Assembly (NCBI GenBank): GCA_039090855.1
Contig: CM077011.1
Location: 25,387,001-25,451,000 of the forward strand
DNA length: 64,000 bases
Direction: 5' to 3'
Source of the DNA: Macrothele yani
Lineage: Eukaryota; Arthropoda; Arachnida; Araneae; Macrothelidae
In this document: one piece after another, positions 21,823-32,771 of the stretch
How positions within the stretch are numbered: the stretch's first letter is position 1
Layout: every line of letters starts with the position of its first letter
Notes under the pieces: model-generated
Database searches by the model: none
Seen by the model: only the letters and a program-made list of their open reading frames with translations
What the model was told of the DNA's origin: nothing
Position numbers and translations under genes: made by a program

Positions 21823-23007
21823 GTGCCCCTTTCATTTTTTTCAGATATTTTTTTTAAGTAATAAAACAAAAGAAATGCTTCTCTTTATTTACTTAAAAGC
21901 AACTTATACTATATACAATTCATAGTAACTTAAGCTGATTATAAATTAATGTTAGTAGAAGTAGAAGGCGTACTGTCATCGTTGTCAGTAGTTATTGCTA
22001 AAATTGTGTCTGAAGAAACCGTTCTTCAGAAACAATTTTTCAAACTCCTTAGTTGCATTTTGATAAATTTGATGATACGTCACAGGCCTAATGTACTCTT
22101 CTTATTATTGCTCTTGTTCTTGCCTGTATATATTCAGAATGCATCGGCGGTGTAAAGGTTCGAGACGGAATACATTCATTATCCAGCGAAGTTGTGAAGA
22201 TTGGCGATGTACATTGGTATTATATGCCCGGTGTGAAAATTTGAAAATTTGGATCGATGACATCAATCTCCATCTGTTCTTCTTTTCAGGCTCTATTAGT
22301 GCTGTTGAAGTGGAAGGTTGTGGCTCTAGAGTCGAACTCAGGTGAAACGCATCCTGGTGCCAGGACTTTTGACGCTTTCTACATTCCCTTGACCTTTCGG
22401 TTCATGACTTAGCGTGCCTTTTCGGATTCCTCTCGTTCTCCTCTAGCTGTTTCTTCAACTTTCTTGGTTCTTATAGTAGTTTTCCCTGGATTTTTGTGGC
22501 ATTTCTAAATTTTAGTCACCATTTTTTTTTATCTAAAAATTAAATAATTTTTTAAATCCAGTTTATTTCGGTTTATCATACGTCCTTTAGCTCTGACCGT
22601 CAGCTACGGAACGCCAGGCAGAGGTCATCGCTATTATTATCTATTCACTAGTTATCAACCTTAAAGCTGCGTGCGGCGAAACAATATCGTGCAAAATTTA
22701 GCTTACTTTACTAACGCTATTGTATCAAAGGGTTAAGGGTCGAAGGGTTGAAAGAGATTTTGTTATAAATGGGGCTCCATAAAATATCTAATTGTGTATT
22801 ATTTGTTACTCTACGATTATCAGTTGCGAAGATATAAACGTTCAAAGTGTGACATGTTTTCGTTGCACCCGTGCTCTCGATGTTACCCCATACCGAGCAC
22901 GGAGAAAGGCGTAGTTCTGCGTCAAAACTTTCAGTACCCACTGAGAAGAAAATCCCGTAAAACAACTGATTTAGCATTATGTCCGTCGATCTATCAATAT
23001 GGAAGTT
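21823..23007. other. No recognised gene
   Basis: About 1.2 kb without supported coding sequence. CTGTTCTTCTTTTCAG at 22275-22290 looks like a 3' splice site, but no exon downstream is recognisable. Confidence 0.4.
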
Positions 23008-23233
23008 GGCCGCCCCGGTGGCGCAGTGGTCTAAGCGATGGCCTCTGATAATTCGTCCGAAAGGGGTCCGGGTCCAAATCCCGGTGAGGCATGTATGTTG
23101 TGTTTGTCTTACGGCACTGGCTCTCTCCCTTCCCTGGAACCAGTGACCCTAAATTAGGGACGGGCGACTGCTTATAGCCCATTGAGTTGCCCACGGTGGT
23201 CGTTAAACCTCCAATAAAAAAATAAAAATAAAA
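23008..23233 (+). repeat. tRNA-Leu-like SINE, copy c
   Basis: Near full length: starts GGCCGCCCCGGTGGCGCAG, with the B box slightly mutated (GGGTCCAAATCCC), palindrome CCCTAAATTAGGG and the same tail domain ending in an A-rich tract. No clear target duplication is seen. Confidence 0.88.
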
Positions 23234-23425
23234 AGTTTTAAAGCACTCACAGAAGATTCGCAGATCAATTTGTCGCTTTGACTTCCATGACAAACTGTTG
23301 CAGTCCTACGGCGTATGCTCGTCCATTTTTTCGTACTCATTACAGTTAACCATTTTTGAAATGTTTTGCATTAAGTGATGTTCGTCGCAAATGTTTAGGC
23401 AAAAAAAAAAATCGATCCTGAGACT
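23234..23425. other. Short spacer
   Basis: No supported feature. Confidence 0.5.
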
Positions 23426-25702
23426 TAACAAGAAAGATGACACCGAATTTTCGGGTGTAATAAGCACATCTTTTGAATCCGTTCTGACGCAAATTACATT
23501 TATCAAAGCTATTCAAAGTCAATGGAACCAGTATGGAAAACAATAGTATCTGACGGAAGAAAGAAGTTTTTTAATCGGGTCTTTAATCCCTCAGATATTG
23601 CTGTAAACGGAATCGTGAGCTTACGAACTCTTAGAAACAGAGTTATCGACAAAAATAAGATGTGACTTTACGTCCCTTAGTGGGAAAACCATGAATTATT
23701 TTACGAAGAAAGTATTCACAAAAGGTTTATCCATATGAGCGGTATCGGTCCAAGAAAACAAAAATGAGTCGGGTTTTCAGGAGCCCAGATTTTGCTACAA
23801 GTATATCAGAAGCAGAAATTGACACTTATGATACCTGGTGGCCAAACCATTCTTTACCAATCATTAGAAATTATGTGAAAAATATTTTACACCAGGTCTT
23901 GTATGCGATACAGGAAGAATTTTTCAAACCAGATCTTAAGGAGCAGAAATAACGCAGAAAACGCAATTTACCTTTATGCCCCCTAGCGGAAAGTCTATGA
24001 TTTACTTGAAAATTTTGAATTTATAGGAAAAACATTTCGCATCGGAGACACTATTCAACAAAGAAGGAATTTTTCAAATCGTACTCTTAGAAGTAGAGAT
24101 ATTGACAAAAATAAGATATACATCTACGCCCCCTGTCGTAGAAACCATGCATTTTTTCAAGAAGAAAATGTTTCTAAACGGTTTGTCGACTTGAGTAGTA
24201 TCGGTCAACAAACGACTTTTTTTTTCAATCGAGATTTTAGAAGCTCATATTTTGCTGCAAATACAACGGAAGCGGAAATTAAGACTTACTCCCCCTGGTG
24301 GCCAAAATATTCCTTACAAAAATTAGAAAATATGTGCAAACGATTTCCCATCTGGAGCTGTATGTGGTGCAGAAAGAATTTTTCAAATCGGAGATTTAGA
24401 AGCAGAGATATAGAGGGAAACGCAATTTACATTTACGCACCCTAGCGGAAAGTCTATGAATTACTTGAAAATTTTGAAATTATATGAACCATATGTCACA
24501 CTAGAAACACTATCCAACAAAGAAGGAATTTTTCAAATCGGACTCTAGAAGTAGAGATATTGACAAAAATAAGATATACATCTACGCCCCCTGGCGTAGA
24601 AACCATGCACTATTTTAAGAAGAAAATGTTTCTAAAAGGTTTGTCGACATGAGTAGTATCGGTCAACAAACGACCTTTTTTTCAATCGAGAATTTAGAAG
24701 CTCATACTTTGCTGCAAATACAACAGAAGCGGAAATTAAGATTTACGCCCCCTGTTGGCCAAACCATTTTTTTACAAAAATTAAAAATTATGTGCAAACG
24801 ATTCCCCACTAAGAGCGGTATCCGGTGCAGAAAGACTTTTTCAAATCGGAGTTTTAGAAGCAGAGATATAGGGGGAAACGCAATTTACCGCTACGCCCCT
24901 AGCGGAAAGTCTATGAATTACTTGAAAATTTTGAAATTATATGAAAACCATGTCACACGGAAAACACTATCCAGCAAAGAATGAATTTTTCAAATCGGAC
25001 TCCTAGAAGAAGAGATATTGACAGAAATAAGATGTATATATACGCCCCCTGGCGGAGAAACTGTAGAATATTTTAGGAATAAAATATTCCGAAAAGGTTT
25101 ATCGATGTGAGTGGCATTAGTCTACGAAATAATTTTTTCAATCGATATTTTAGAAGCTCCGATTTTATAGCAAATACATCAGAAGCAAAAATTAACACTT
25201 ACGTCCCCTGGTGGCCAAAGTATTCTTTACCAAAATTTATAAATTATATGCAAAAGATTTTTCATCAGGAGAAGTATCCGCTGAAAAAAAAAGAAATTTC
25301 AAAGCGTAGTTTTAGAAGAAGAGTTATCGGGAAAAAAGTAATTTACTTTTACGCCCCCTAGCGGAAAATCTATGTGTAATTTGAAAAAGTAACTATATCT
25401 AAAATGCTCTTCGACATAAATGAAATCGAAATATAATTTTTTTTTTCAATCGGACGCTTAGAAGCAAATATGTGGAATAAAAGGTATTTTTGAATTCGAC
25501 ATCATGTGCATTTACGCCCTCTACCGGCGAAATTGTACATCGTAAAAAAAACCGAAATGAATGATCATCATTCGCATATTTCAGGCTTTTCAGTGCAAAA
25601 AGAATTTTTCAAATCGGACTAATAGTTGCAGAGATATCGTGGGTACAGACGGACGGACGGACGGACAAACCGATAACATAAGCACGATCTTTTTTTGCAA
25701 AA
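23426..25702 (-). repeat. Terminal-hairpin tandem-array element A, right copy (inverted)
   Basis: This is a reversed copy of 8150-10412, similar over its whole length. It ends on the right with a GACGGACGGACGGACGGACA run, then the AGCACG...CGTGCT hairpin at 25680-25712. About 13 CTCF-like cores are on the minus strand (for example GCCCCCTAGCGG at 23980, CCCCCTGGTGGCC at 24293, GCCCCCTGGCGG at 25045). The two copies are diverged, so this is not a recent assembly duplication. Confidence 0.78.
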
Positions 25703-26135
25703 GACGTGCTAAAAATACCAAGGAAAAAACCCAAACATTGAAAAGAAGTGAAACTTTCCTAAATGTGACACATTATGTAATGGGAAGCCAATACTTGCAA
25801 TAAGTGCAGCTAAACATAGTTTTGGCGTAAAAGGAGGAGTATTAACATGTCTCAAAAGTTTAGACATAACATGAAACGTAATGCAAAAGATACCATTATT
25901 ACACAGGCATGGTATTTGCAGACATCTGTATCAATTTAAAAACACATTTCTCTGCGCAATAAATTAAATTCTGTTGAGTTGCCGTTAATATAATTTTAAG
26001 TTAATAGTTCATTAACTATTCGTCGTATGAAAATTTATCAGCATGTTATCTTCGGTCTCCCGTGAGTAGTTTTCAAAAGAATTTCGTCCGAATTTCATTT
26101 TAAAATCACCGGAAGCAAACAACGTTATAGCATTA
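25703..26135. other. No recognised gene
   Basis: AT-rich spacer with no supported feature. Confidence 0.5.
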
Positions 26136-27343
26136 TACACGGTGAGTCAAAAGTCACAGTACACCCTTGTATTTCCGAAACGGGAGGGAAAATGAAAAAT
26201 CTGATTACCCCAGCAAAGAATCGGTGAGAGGGCCTATCTTTTAGGCTATTTCTGAAACATGGCCACCATCTTGAAAACCACCATATTGGATCAAGGTCAA
26301 ATTTTTCAAATGGTAATGGGGCCATGTTACATATCAAACAAGACCAGAATTTCCTCAGAAATTGATTTCCGCAATCAGATTTGATATATGTGTTGTGTTT
26401 CACACGTTTTCAACACAGAAAGTTGAAATAACAACCTCTAAAGTACCCTGTGATGCGCAGCTATTTGATGTGTTCAATGTGTTGTCCTGTTGCTGAACAC
26501 AGAGCTAAAGGCGCTTGATCCAGTCGTTATGCACCCGCACGAAAAAATCGGGAGAAATGCGGTTACAGGCCTCCAGGATGAGTTGCTGAAAGTGGTGTCT
26601 GTCGCGGATTTTCTCAGCTTTCACCAGGTGTTTCAGATGACTCCACAGATGAAAATCGAGTGGTGTGAGCTCGGGGGATCTGGGTGGCCATTGCACAGGA
26701 CGGCGTATTCAAAAACAAAGGATTGAACATCTAGCCATTGATGAACAGTTACTCCGTAGTGTGGTGTAGCCCCATCGTGCTGGAAATAACAGGGGAAACT
26801 GCCATTCTCGTCGGTAGCAGTTTTCGGCCAACCAATAGGTGGCTTGTTGCCCACAGTCCCAGTTCCTCGGAATTCGGATATCAGGTATGCGACAGCGCTG
26901 TGTTAAATTGGTGGTCTTTGTGGATGTCGGTTGTTGAAATCTCTAGCTATGATACGGCAGCTGCGTTCCCCCAGACATTAGGATCACCTGAATCCTCTCC
27001 TCTACCGTCAATGTCATCTTCAGTTACCTGCAACAAACAATGGTCATTTCAAATTTCTGTGTTGATAACTTGTGAACCATAACACCTACGATTACGGCAA
27101 TCAATTTCTGAGAAAATTCTGGTCGTGTTTGATATACAACATGACCCCCTTACCATTTGAAAAATTTGACCTTGACCCAATATGGCGGTTATCAAGATGG
27201 CGGTCATGTTCCGGAAATAGCCTAAAAGATAGCCCCCCCCCCCACACACACACACCGATTCTTTGCTGGGGTTTTCAGATATTTCATTTTCCCTCCCGCT
27301 TCTGAAATATAAGGGTGTCCTGCGACTTTTGACTCACCCTGTA
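26136..27343 (-). mobile_element. Long-TIR DDE element, N-terminally deleted
   Basis: Ends GGTGAGTCAAAAGTC on both strands next to TATA. The inverted repeats continue for about 225 bases (26138-26370 and 27085-27341), including CCAGCAAAGAATCGGTG and AAGGTCAAATTTTTCAAATG. The right copy has gained a CA/C-rich microsatellite (27230-27255). The interior holds only the C-terminal part of a transposase. Confidence 0.8.
26505..26870 (-). pseudogene. DDE transposase C-terminal part
   Basis: Minus-strand pieces include FPCYFQHDGATPHYGVTVH (second catalytic Asp). After a frameshift comes MQWPPRSPELTPLDFHLWSH (third Asp), ending near 26505 with FFVRVHNDWIKRL. Upstream, ATYWLAENCY-like sequence survives in another frame. 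The first catalytic Asp and the DNA-binding domain are absent. It belongs to the same broad group as 14868-16380 but is a different family. Confidence 0.75.
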
Positions 27344-27370
27344 TACAGGATACTTTTGTCCAATTGCAAC

Positions 27371-27595
27371 TCCGCGCCGTTGGCGCAGTGGTCTAAGTGA
27401 TGGCTTATGACCATTCGTCCGAGAAGGGTCCGGGTTCGAATCCCGTGAGGCATGGATGTTGTGTTTGTCTTACAGCACTGGATCTCTCCCTTCCCTGGAA
27501 CCAGTGGCCCTAAATTAGGGACGGGCGACTGCTTAGCCCATTGAGTTGCTCACGGTGGTCGTTAAACCTCCAATCAAAAAAAAAAAAAAAAAAAA
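27371..27595 (+). repeat. tRNA-Leu-like SINE, copy d
   Basis: GGCGCAGTGGTCTAAGTGAT head, GGGTTCGAATCCC B box, palindrome CCCTAAATTAGGG, tail GGTGGTCGTTAAACCTCCAA and a 21-base A run. The long unmutated A run suggests one of the younger insertions. Confidence 0.88.
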
Positions 27596-28237
27596 TTCCC
27601 GCCAAGTCGGCTATCAACACTTTTTTTAAACAAATCTTGAAAATTTGGAATTTTGTTTTTATCAGTTTTTTGTCATTTTAGTCTAAAAAACAATATGTAT
27701 ACATATATCCTTAAAACAATATTACTGTGCTTATTAATTTTTCATTAAATACTGATATATTGGACTAAAATTAATTTACCGAAGTGAGATACTAGTAGCC
27801 TCCCCTAGAATTTGTCACTAACCACTGCCTTATGCCAAAGATTGTGAGCTTTTTAAAAAGTGGACTAAGCAGTTTTATAAATTATTTTCGGACACAGTTT
27901 CACTTTAAAACAAATGGGCAGCACCGAAAAAGTACAGGAAGGGCCGTTTTAAGGCCTTAAGATGTTGTGCATTATGTAGCTATGCTGTACATGTGTCTTA
28001 GGCCCTTGGTAATTGTGGGGCCCTAGATTATATCCCCGTTAGCCTCCCTTTAATCCAACGCTGGGTGCAACCATATCCCGTTAGAGGTCTTCACGCACTG
28101 AATGAATCTGTCTTGTTTATCAGTTAAAAGAAAATATCCAGATTTGAACTGCGTTAGGTCTGTGCTACAAAATGTAGCATTTTGCTGCTAAAAAAAGCAT
28201 GCTATTTGGCAAAAGGACGTAATCAGTCGTTTCTTAT
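27596..28237. other. No recognised gene
   Basis: AT-rich. A stretch around 27940-28070 with AGGGCCGTTTTAAGGCC and TGGGGCCCTAG resembles decayed ends of non-autonomous DNA repeats, without a defined partner. Confidence 0.35.
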
Positions 28238-28500
28238 ATTATTGGGTTGTGTAAAAATAATTTATTCGCATTTTGGCGATGGATTTCGTTGGTACCAATT
28301 TCAAAGGTAAATTTCAGAATATGTAAATATCAGACTCATAACATTTTCGTATTCGGAAAGATGAGGTTCCGGCACGTCCATATGTATGAGTTCTGCGTGA
28401 TAAGTTGAGTTGTGTTCATTTGGTGTACGTTTGAAAATGGGAGAAAGCAATGAGGTTCGTTTTCGTCATACAATGTTGTTTTACAACAGCGTGGGTTTAC
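28238..28500 (+). mobile_element. Mariner 5' end fragment
   Basis: It begins TATTGGGTTGTGTAAAAATA, resembling a mariner terminal repeat. About 200 bases later comes ATG followed by NEVRFRHTMLFYNSVG, resembling the mariner HTH start (VRFRHxMLFYF). Sequence similarity stops near 28495, shortly before GA-rich DNA. Assignment is moderately sure because only the first 20 codons are readable. Confidence 0.5.
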
Positions 28501-28619
28501 ACGGGGTACGAACGTGGAAAAGAGATCATTAGATCAGAGATTAGAGAATGTAAAATGATTTCGATATGCAACTTGTCTGAATGCGTTGAAGTCTCAAAAT
28601 GAAAAAGTAATCGCCTCGT

Positions 28620-28985
28620 TAGGCAACTTGAGAGCGAAAAAGGCAGCGAGAAAGGGAGCGAGATAGGGAGAGAGAGAAAAAAAGAGAAGAGTAAGAGAGA
28701 GAGAGAGAGAGTAAGAAAGAGAAAGTAAAAGACAGAGTAAGAGAGAACGTAAGGGAGAGAGTAAGAGAAGGAGAAAGTAAGAAAAACGGAGAAAGAGAGT
28801 AAGATAGAGAGTAAGAAAGATAGAGAGAAGGTAAGAGAGAGAGAGAGTAAGGAAGAGAAAGTAAGAGAGAATAAGAGAGTAAGAGAGAGAGTAAGAAAAA
28901 GAGAGAAATAGAGCAAGAGAGAGCAAGAAAGAGAAAGTAAAAGAGAGAGTAAAAAAGAAAGAGCAAGAGACAGAGTAACAGAGAT
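28620..28985. repeat. GA-rich low-complexity tract
   Basis: About 365 bases of GAGA, GTAAGAGA and GAAAGA runs on the plus strand. The opposite-strand reading frames rich in Leu, Ser and Phe are consequences of this composition and are not genes. GTAAGAGA is repeated dozens of times. Confidence 0.9.
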
Positions 28986-29796
28986 ATTAGGAATTCCAGA
29001 TCCGAGTAAGGATAAAGACTGGCAGCTTAAAAATGAGTGTGATTAATGTGGTTTCCTATGAACTCCAATAAAATTAGGACAATCTAGGCAATAAGTGAAG
29101 CCTATGTGTAATTGTGCAAGGTCTCGGGAATAAAGGAAGACAACCAGCTACGCTCAGAGGATTAAAGGTATGGTGATTTCACACCATAACAACACCATGG
29201 ATTGCGTTATAAAATTTTACAAATTTATGTAGAGTTGGATTATCCTTTCAAGTAGTTAATGTAAAAATGCAGCCGACAGCAATCAGATATGTTGTTTCTA
29301 TCTAGGGAGATCAAGTAAATGACGAATATTTATTTTTCATGTAATTTAACGTACATTTTTATTACTTAACGTCTTTTTCAGAGGCAGTGTAATTTGTTTT
29401 GGTTGACGCAGAAAAATAAGTGAACTTCAACTTAAGGAGAATGATGTAGCAGCAGCTGATAATAGGGAATTATGAAGTACGTAGGAGGGCTAGATAAGGT
29501 ATCAAGGGACATTATCTGAGGAAAATAAGCTGCGAAGAAAATGTACGTATAATAAATATTTAACCATTTTGAAATTATGTTAACGCAAATTACAAGAATG
29601 TATTAGGCATGACGGAAATAAAATATTTATACATGATTACAAAATTTCATCTATTTTCTGAGTGCTTATCTTTGTTTATAGATACAGTAGTTTGATTGAA
29701 CGGAATGAATGATGAGTATGATGCAATTAAGTAATACAAACAACAAAAACCCATCGTGGATTTGCAAGGAAGCCCGTAGGAACGGTAAGCAGCTGC
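28986..29796. other. No recognised gene
   Basis: About 800 bases with no coding similarity and no clear repeat. Confidence 0.5.
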
Positions 29797-31157
29797 TACA
29801 CTGAGAAAAAAAGTTTGTTTGAAAAAACGAAACAGTTTTGTTGAGCTATTTTGTCGATTTATTTTGTTGCTTTAGCCAAACTCCATCGGAATTGTTTTGT
29901 TGGCAACACAAAATTATTTCGTTGGCTGTAGTTTGTTCATTTAACTATATTGAGGTGGCATCGACCATACGCCAAAGCGCACGTGATTACTAGATACTCC
30001 ATACGGGCACTGCCAGACTACCACTGATCAGAAGAATAACGCGTTTTGCGCTCAAGATTTCCTTTTGAATTATGGCTGACTGCGAATTTTCATTTGCCAT
30101 CGGTTCCTAATCGCAAATAAAAATTTGAGCTTGAGGTAATGATAAGAGTTGTAATTTATGTATAGAGCTTGATTTCATGTATAGGCAATATATACAGGGT
30201 GCATGCGGCAACCAAAGATTGCGTTGTGATAGTACCCTGGAACATATGTATAGAACCTTAAGAAAAATATTACGATTTATTTTTGTCTAACCAAAAATGT
30301 CAATAATTTGTTCCATCAAAAAGCTAAAGAAAACATTTAAAAAGACACCGGATTTAGAAACATGATACACACGCACCAAAATAGTGTCAATACATCGTTA
30401 TGTCAAGTATAAATCGTCCGTGAACATTCCAGGAGGTAATAAACCTACCTTCAAATGCTGAATTCGCAGATAAGAACCTTGTTCATAAACTGAAGATATC
30501 AGGTTCAAATCCGCTCGGGCAGAGTTTTTTTTTTTTCGCTGGCTATGAAAAATTTCCCTCGTGACGTAACGCTGTTTAAATTCATTTAAACGCTACAAGG
30601 AAATAAATACGGCGAGGGAAAAAATCGCGGATACCCCGAAATAAAAAATGGTGGACGAAATGGAAATGGTAGGGCACCGCCTAAAATTACTGCACCGGCA
30701 AAGTGTTGCCATAGGAAAATAAGTTTAGGGAAAAAGTGGCCCAGCTACACAACTCTAAATTTTGTGTCACTATAACAATATGAGAAGAAAAAATTACTGT
30801 GTCACGATAACAATATGTTTGGCTGCAGCAACAAAACGTTTATCGCGATAACAATAAATAAGAAGAAATTACTGTGTCACGATAACAATATGTTTGGTTG
30901 CAGCAACAAAACGTTTTATCGCGATAACAATAAATATTGTTGTATAAACAAATTCCCAAAAATCGACCTAGGCATTTTGTTAAATGAACAAAACGTTTTG
31001 TCATGATAACATTACATTTTGTTGAATCACCAATAATTTTCAGCAAAATTTTTTTGTAAATTCAACACAAACATTTTTGTTGACTGCATATCGACAAAAT
31101 TGTGTGGTTGATTCAGCAATTCTTTTGCTGAATTAACAAAATATTTTTCTCAGTGTA
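29797..31157. mobile_element. Non-autonomous element with CACTGAGAAAAA ends
   Basis: CTACACTGAGAAAAA at 29797 faces its reverse complement at 31143-31157, placing TA directly outside CACTGAGAAAAA at both ends. The interior has no protein. It holds many TTTTGTTG-type stretches, and two copies (30794 and 30869) of a 75-base unit with TTACTGTGTCACGATAACAA. Length and TA flanks fit a Tc1/mariner-type MITE, but no autonomous partner is seen. Confidence 0.6.
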
Positions 31158-31269
31158 GGGTATGTCAAAAAGGAATTAGAAGGGAAGAAGTTTATATTAG
31201 TTTTCGGGAGTACAAATAAAACAGGTGGGAATTAATTATGATGAAAAACATTGCGGCATAAGCAAGACT

Positions 31270-31464
31270 TACGAAACTCGTAAGGTTCCATCCAAGTGAG
31301 CTCGGGTTCGATTCCCGTTTGAGGCATGGGTGGTGTGTTTGTCGTATGACAATGGCACTCACTCTTCCTTACCTGGAACCAGAGATCCTAGATTAGGGAG
31401 AGCCGACTGCTTATAGCCCGTTGAATTGCATGTGATGATCGTTGAACCCGGAAAACAAAATAAT
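31270..31464 (+). repeat. Diverged tRNA-Leu-like SINE, copy e (5' eroded)
   Basis: The B box GGGTTCGATTCCCG, GAGGCATGG junction, CCTGGAACCAGAGA and GACTGCTTATAGCCCGTTGA show the same SINE family. The A box half is unrecognisable and the palindrome has decayed. Confidence 0.75.
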
Positions 31465-31559
31465 AACTCGTTGAAGTTTTCGAATTCTACGTGAAGGCTT
31501 TAATAGAAGATAACCCGCATAAAACGACCCGAGCAACCGTGTTGTAAAGTACCAGGAGA

Positions 31560-32042
31560 TGTGACGTACCTGCCAGAAGGACGCACACGATATAAAGGCA
31601 GATAGCAACGATTACGAACGTCCGCGTAGCTCAATTGGTAGAGCGACTTATTCCGGAATGAGGGGATCCGGGTTCGAATCCTGGCGTGGACAGAAATGAC
31701 GGAGAAATTTACTTCGTTATAATGGCGCCCGAACTATCCGGATGACCCGACCGTTCAAAATCTCGCATTGGTGTGATGTTATTTCCACACCGCGAGATAG
31801 GAAAAATAAGAGAATCCTTTCTCCAGCACTTCGAAAAAAAAAAAAAAAATTAGGGGGAAATGATGTAACGTACCAGGAGATGTGACGTACCTGCCAGAAG
31901 GACGCACACGACATAAAGGCAGATAGGAATCAGAATAAAACGTCCGCGTAGCTCAATTGGTAGAGTGACTTATTCCGGAATGAGGGATCCGGGTTCGAAT
32001 CCTGGCGTGGACAGAAATGACGGAGAAATTTACTTCGTTATA
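31560..32042 (+). mobile_element. LTR miniature (TRIM) with tRNA-like LTRs, copy 2
   Basis: Direct repeats at 31560-31721 and 31881-32042 (162 bases each). TGGCGCCCGAAC starts one base after the left repeat. The interior is shortened to about 160 bases and contains a 16-base A run. Both repeats are preceded by GTACCAGGAGA, and no 4-base duplication is found, so the left edge may be a recombination product with a further copy. The tRNA modules GTCCGCGTAGCTCAATTGG...GGTTCGAATCC are well preserved, and a TATAAAGG box lies upstream of the left one. Confidence 0.78.
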
Positions 32043-32049
32043 GTGTCTT

Positions 32050-32420
32050 TTGGCAAAGCCTGGATACGTGAATCATCCTTGCTGTTTGGGTTCTGCACGA
32101 TTTGTGTGAAAAAACGTCCTCGACCGCATGTCTGCTTGCGACTCGGCCTAAGCGGAAAGAAAACCACCCATCGTTGAAACGAATGGTAACAGATGACAAG
32201 AGATAGATTGTGTGTGAAAATACAGTAATCCTGGAGCAAACCTGAAGAGCTGCCATTAACCTCTCCAAAGCAGGTCTGCAACTCAAGAAGGCACTTCTCT
32301 GTGTATGTGGTGGGGCTGAAAGATATGCTTGTATTATCAACTGCTGCCGTGCAACCAAACGATCAGTTCCGATACGTACTGTTCCCAGCTGTACAAGCTG
32401 AAGGCGAATGGCAGTAAGAG
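32050..32420 (+). mobile_element. Mariner transposase fragment (DD34D type)
   Basis: Three plus-strand frames together give the mariner order: KRMVTDDKR(stop)IVCENTV around the first catalytic Asp, then WSKPEE, then KKALLCVCGG, then YQLLPCNQTISSDTYCSQLY. These match RMVTGDEKWI, KVLLCVWWD and ELLPxNQTINSxxYCxQL of mariner transposases. Both ends are missing. The long minus-strand open frame over the same bases is a shadow. Confidence 0.65.
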
Positions 32421-32771
32421 TACTTTCTTTTCCACAGAAAGGCTGGGCGCAGACTGCCTTATTCCCAACCGCACTGTGGTTGTGTAAATTGGAAATATTT
32501 TGAATTCTCTCGTGTCTATAAGAAAAAATGTCCCTTGTCAAGATGATTTGTGCCAGAATAAACAAACACTCCCTATTCGAAGCACGGAAGAAACGTCAAT
32601 GACCATTCTAACGGTACTGTGTTCGCCGATGTAAACAACGGGGTTCAGCCACTCGTAAGCCTACGATTGACAGATATTTCTTCTAATGCTACTTTGCCAG
32701 CGTAGAATAGCATTTCAGAACGTATTTCAGCGACCTCATATTTGTTATCCATGTAAATTTATATTTCTTTA
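32421..32771. other. No recognised gene
   Basis: Possibly more mariner decay, but nothing readable. Confidence 0.4.

Noticed and set aside
22091..22345. Possible exon after a 3' splice-like TTCTTCTTTTCAG
   Set aside because: The downstream frame has no recognisable domain and no donor site could be defended.
28497..28966. Three overlapping minus-strand frames of 110-139 codons rich in Leu, Ser and Phe
   Set aside because: They are translations of a GA-rich simple tract on the opposite strand. All frames look alike and none has a domain.
30440..30530. A tRNA-like B box GGTTCAAATCC as another SINE
   Set aside because: No A box at the right distance and no recognisable body or tail.
32038..32565. 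A 175-codon minus-strand open frame
   Set aside because: The plus strand over the same bases encodes mariner motifs in order (VTDDK, KKALLC, LLPCNQTI), so the minus frame is an antisense shadow.
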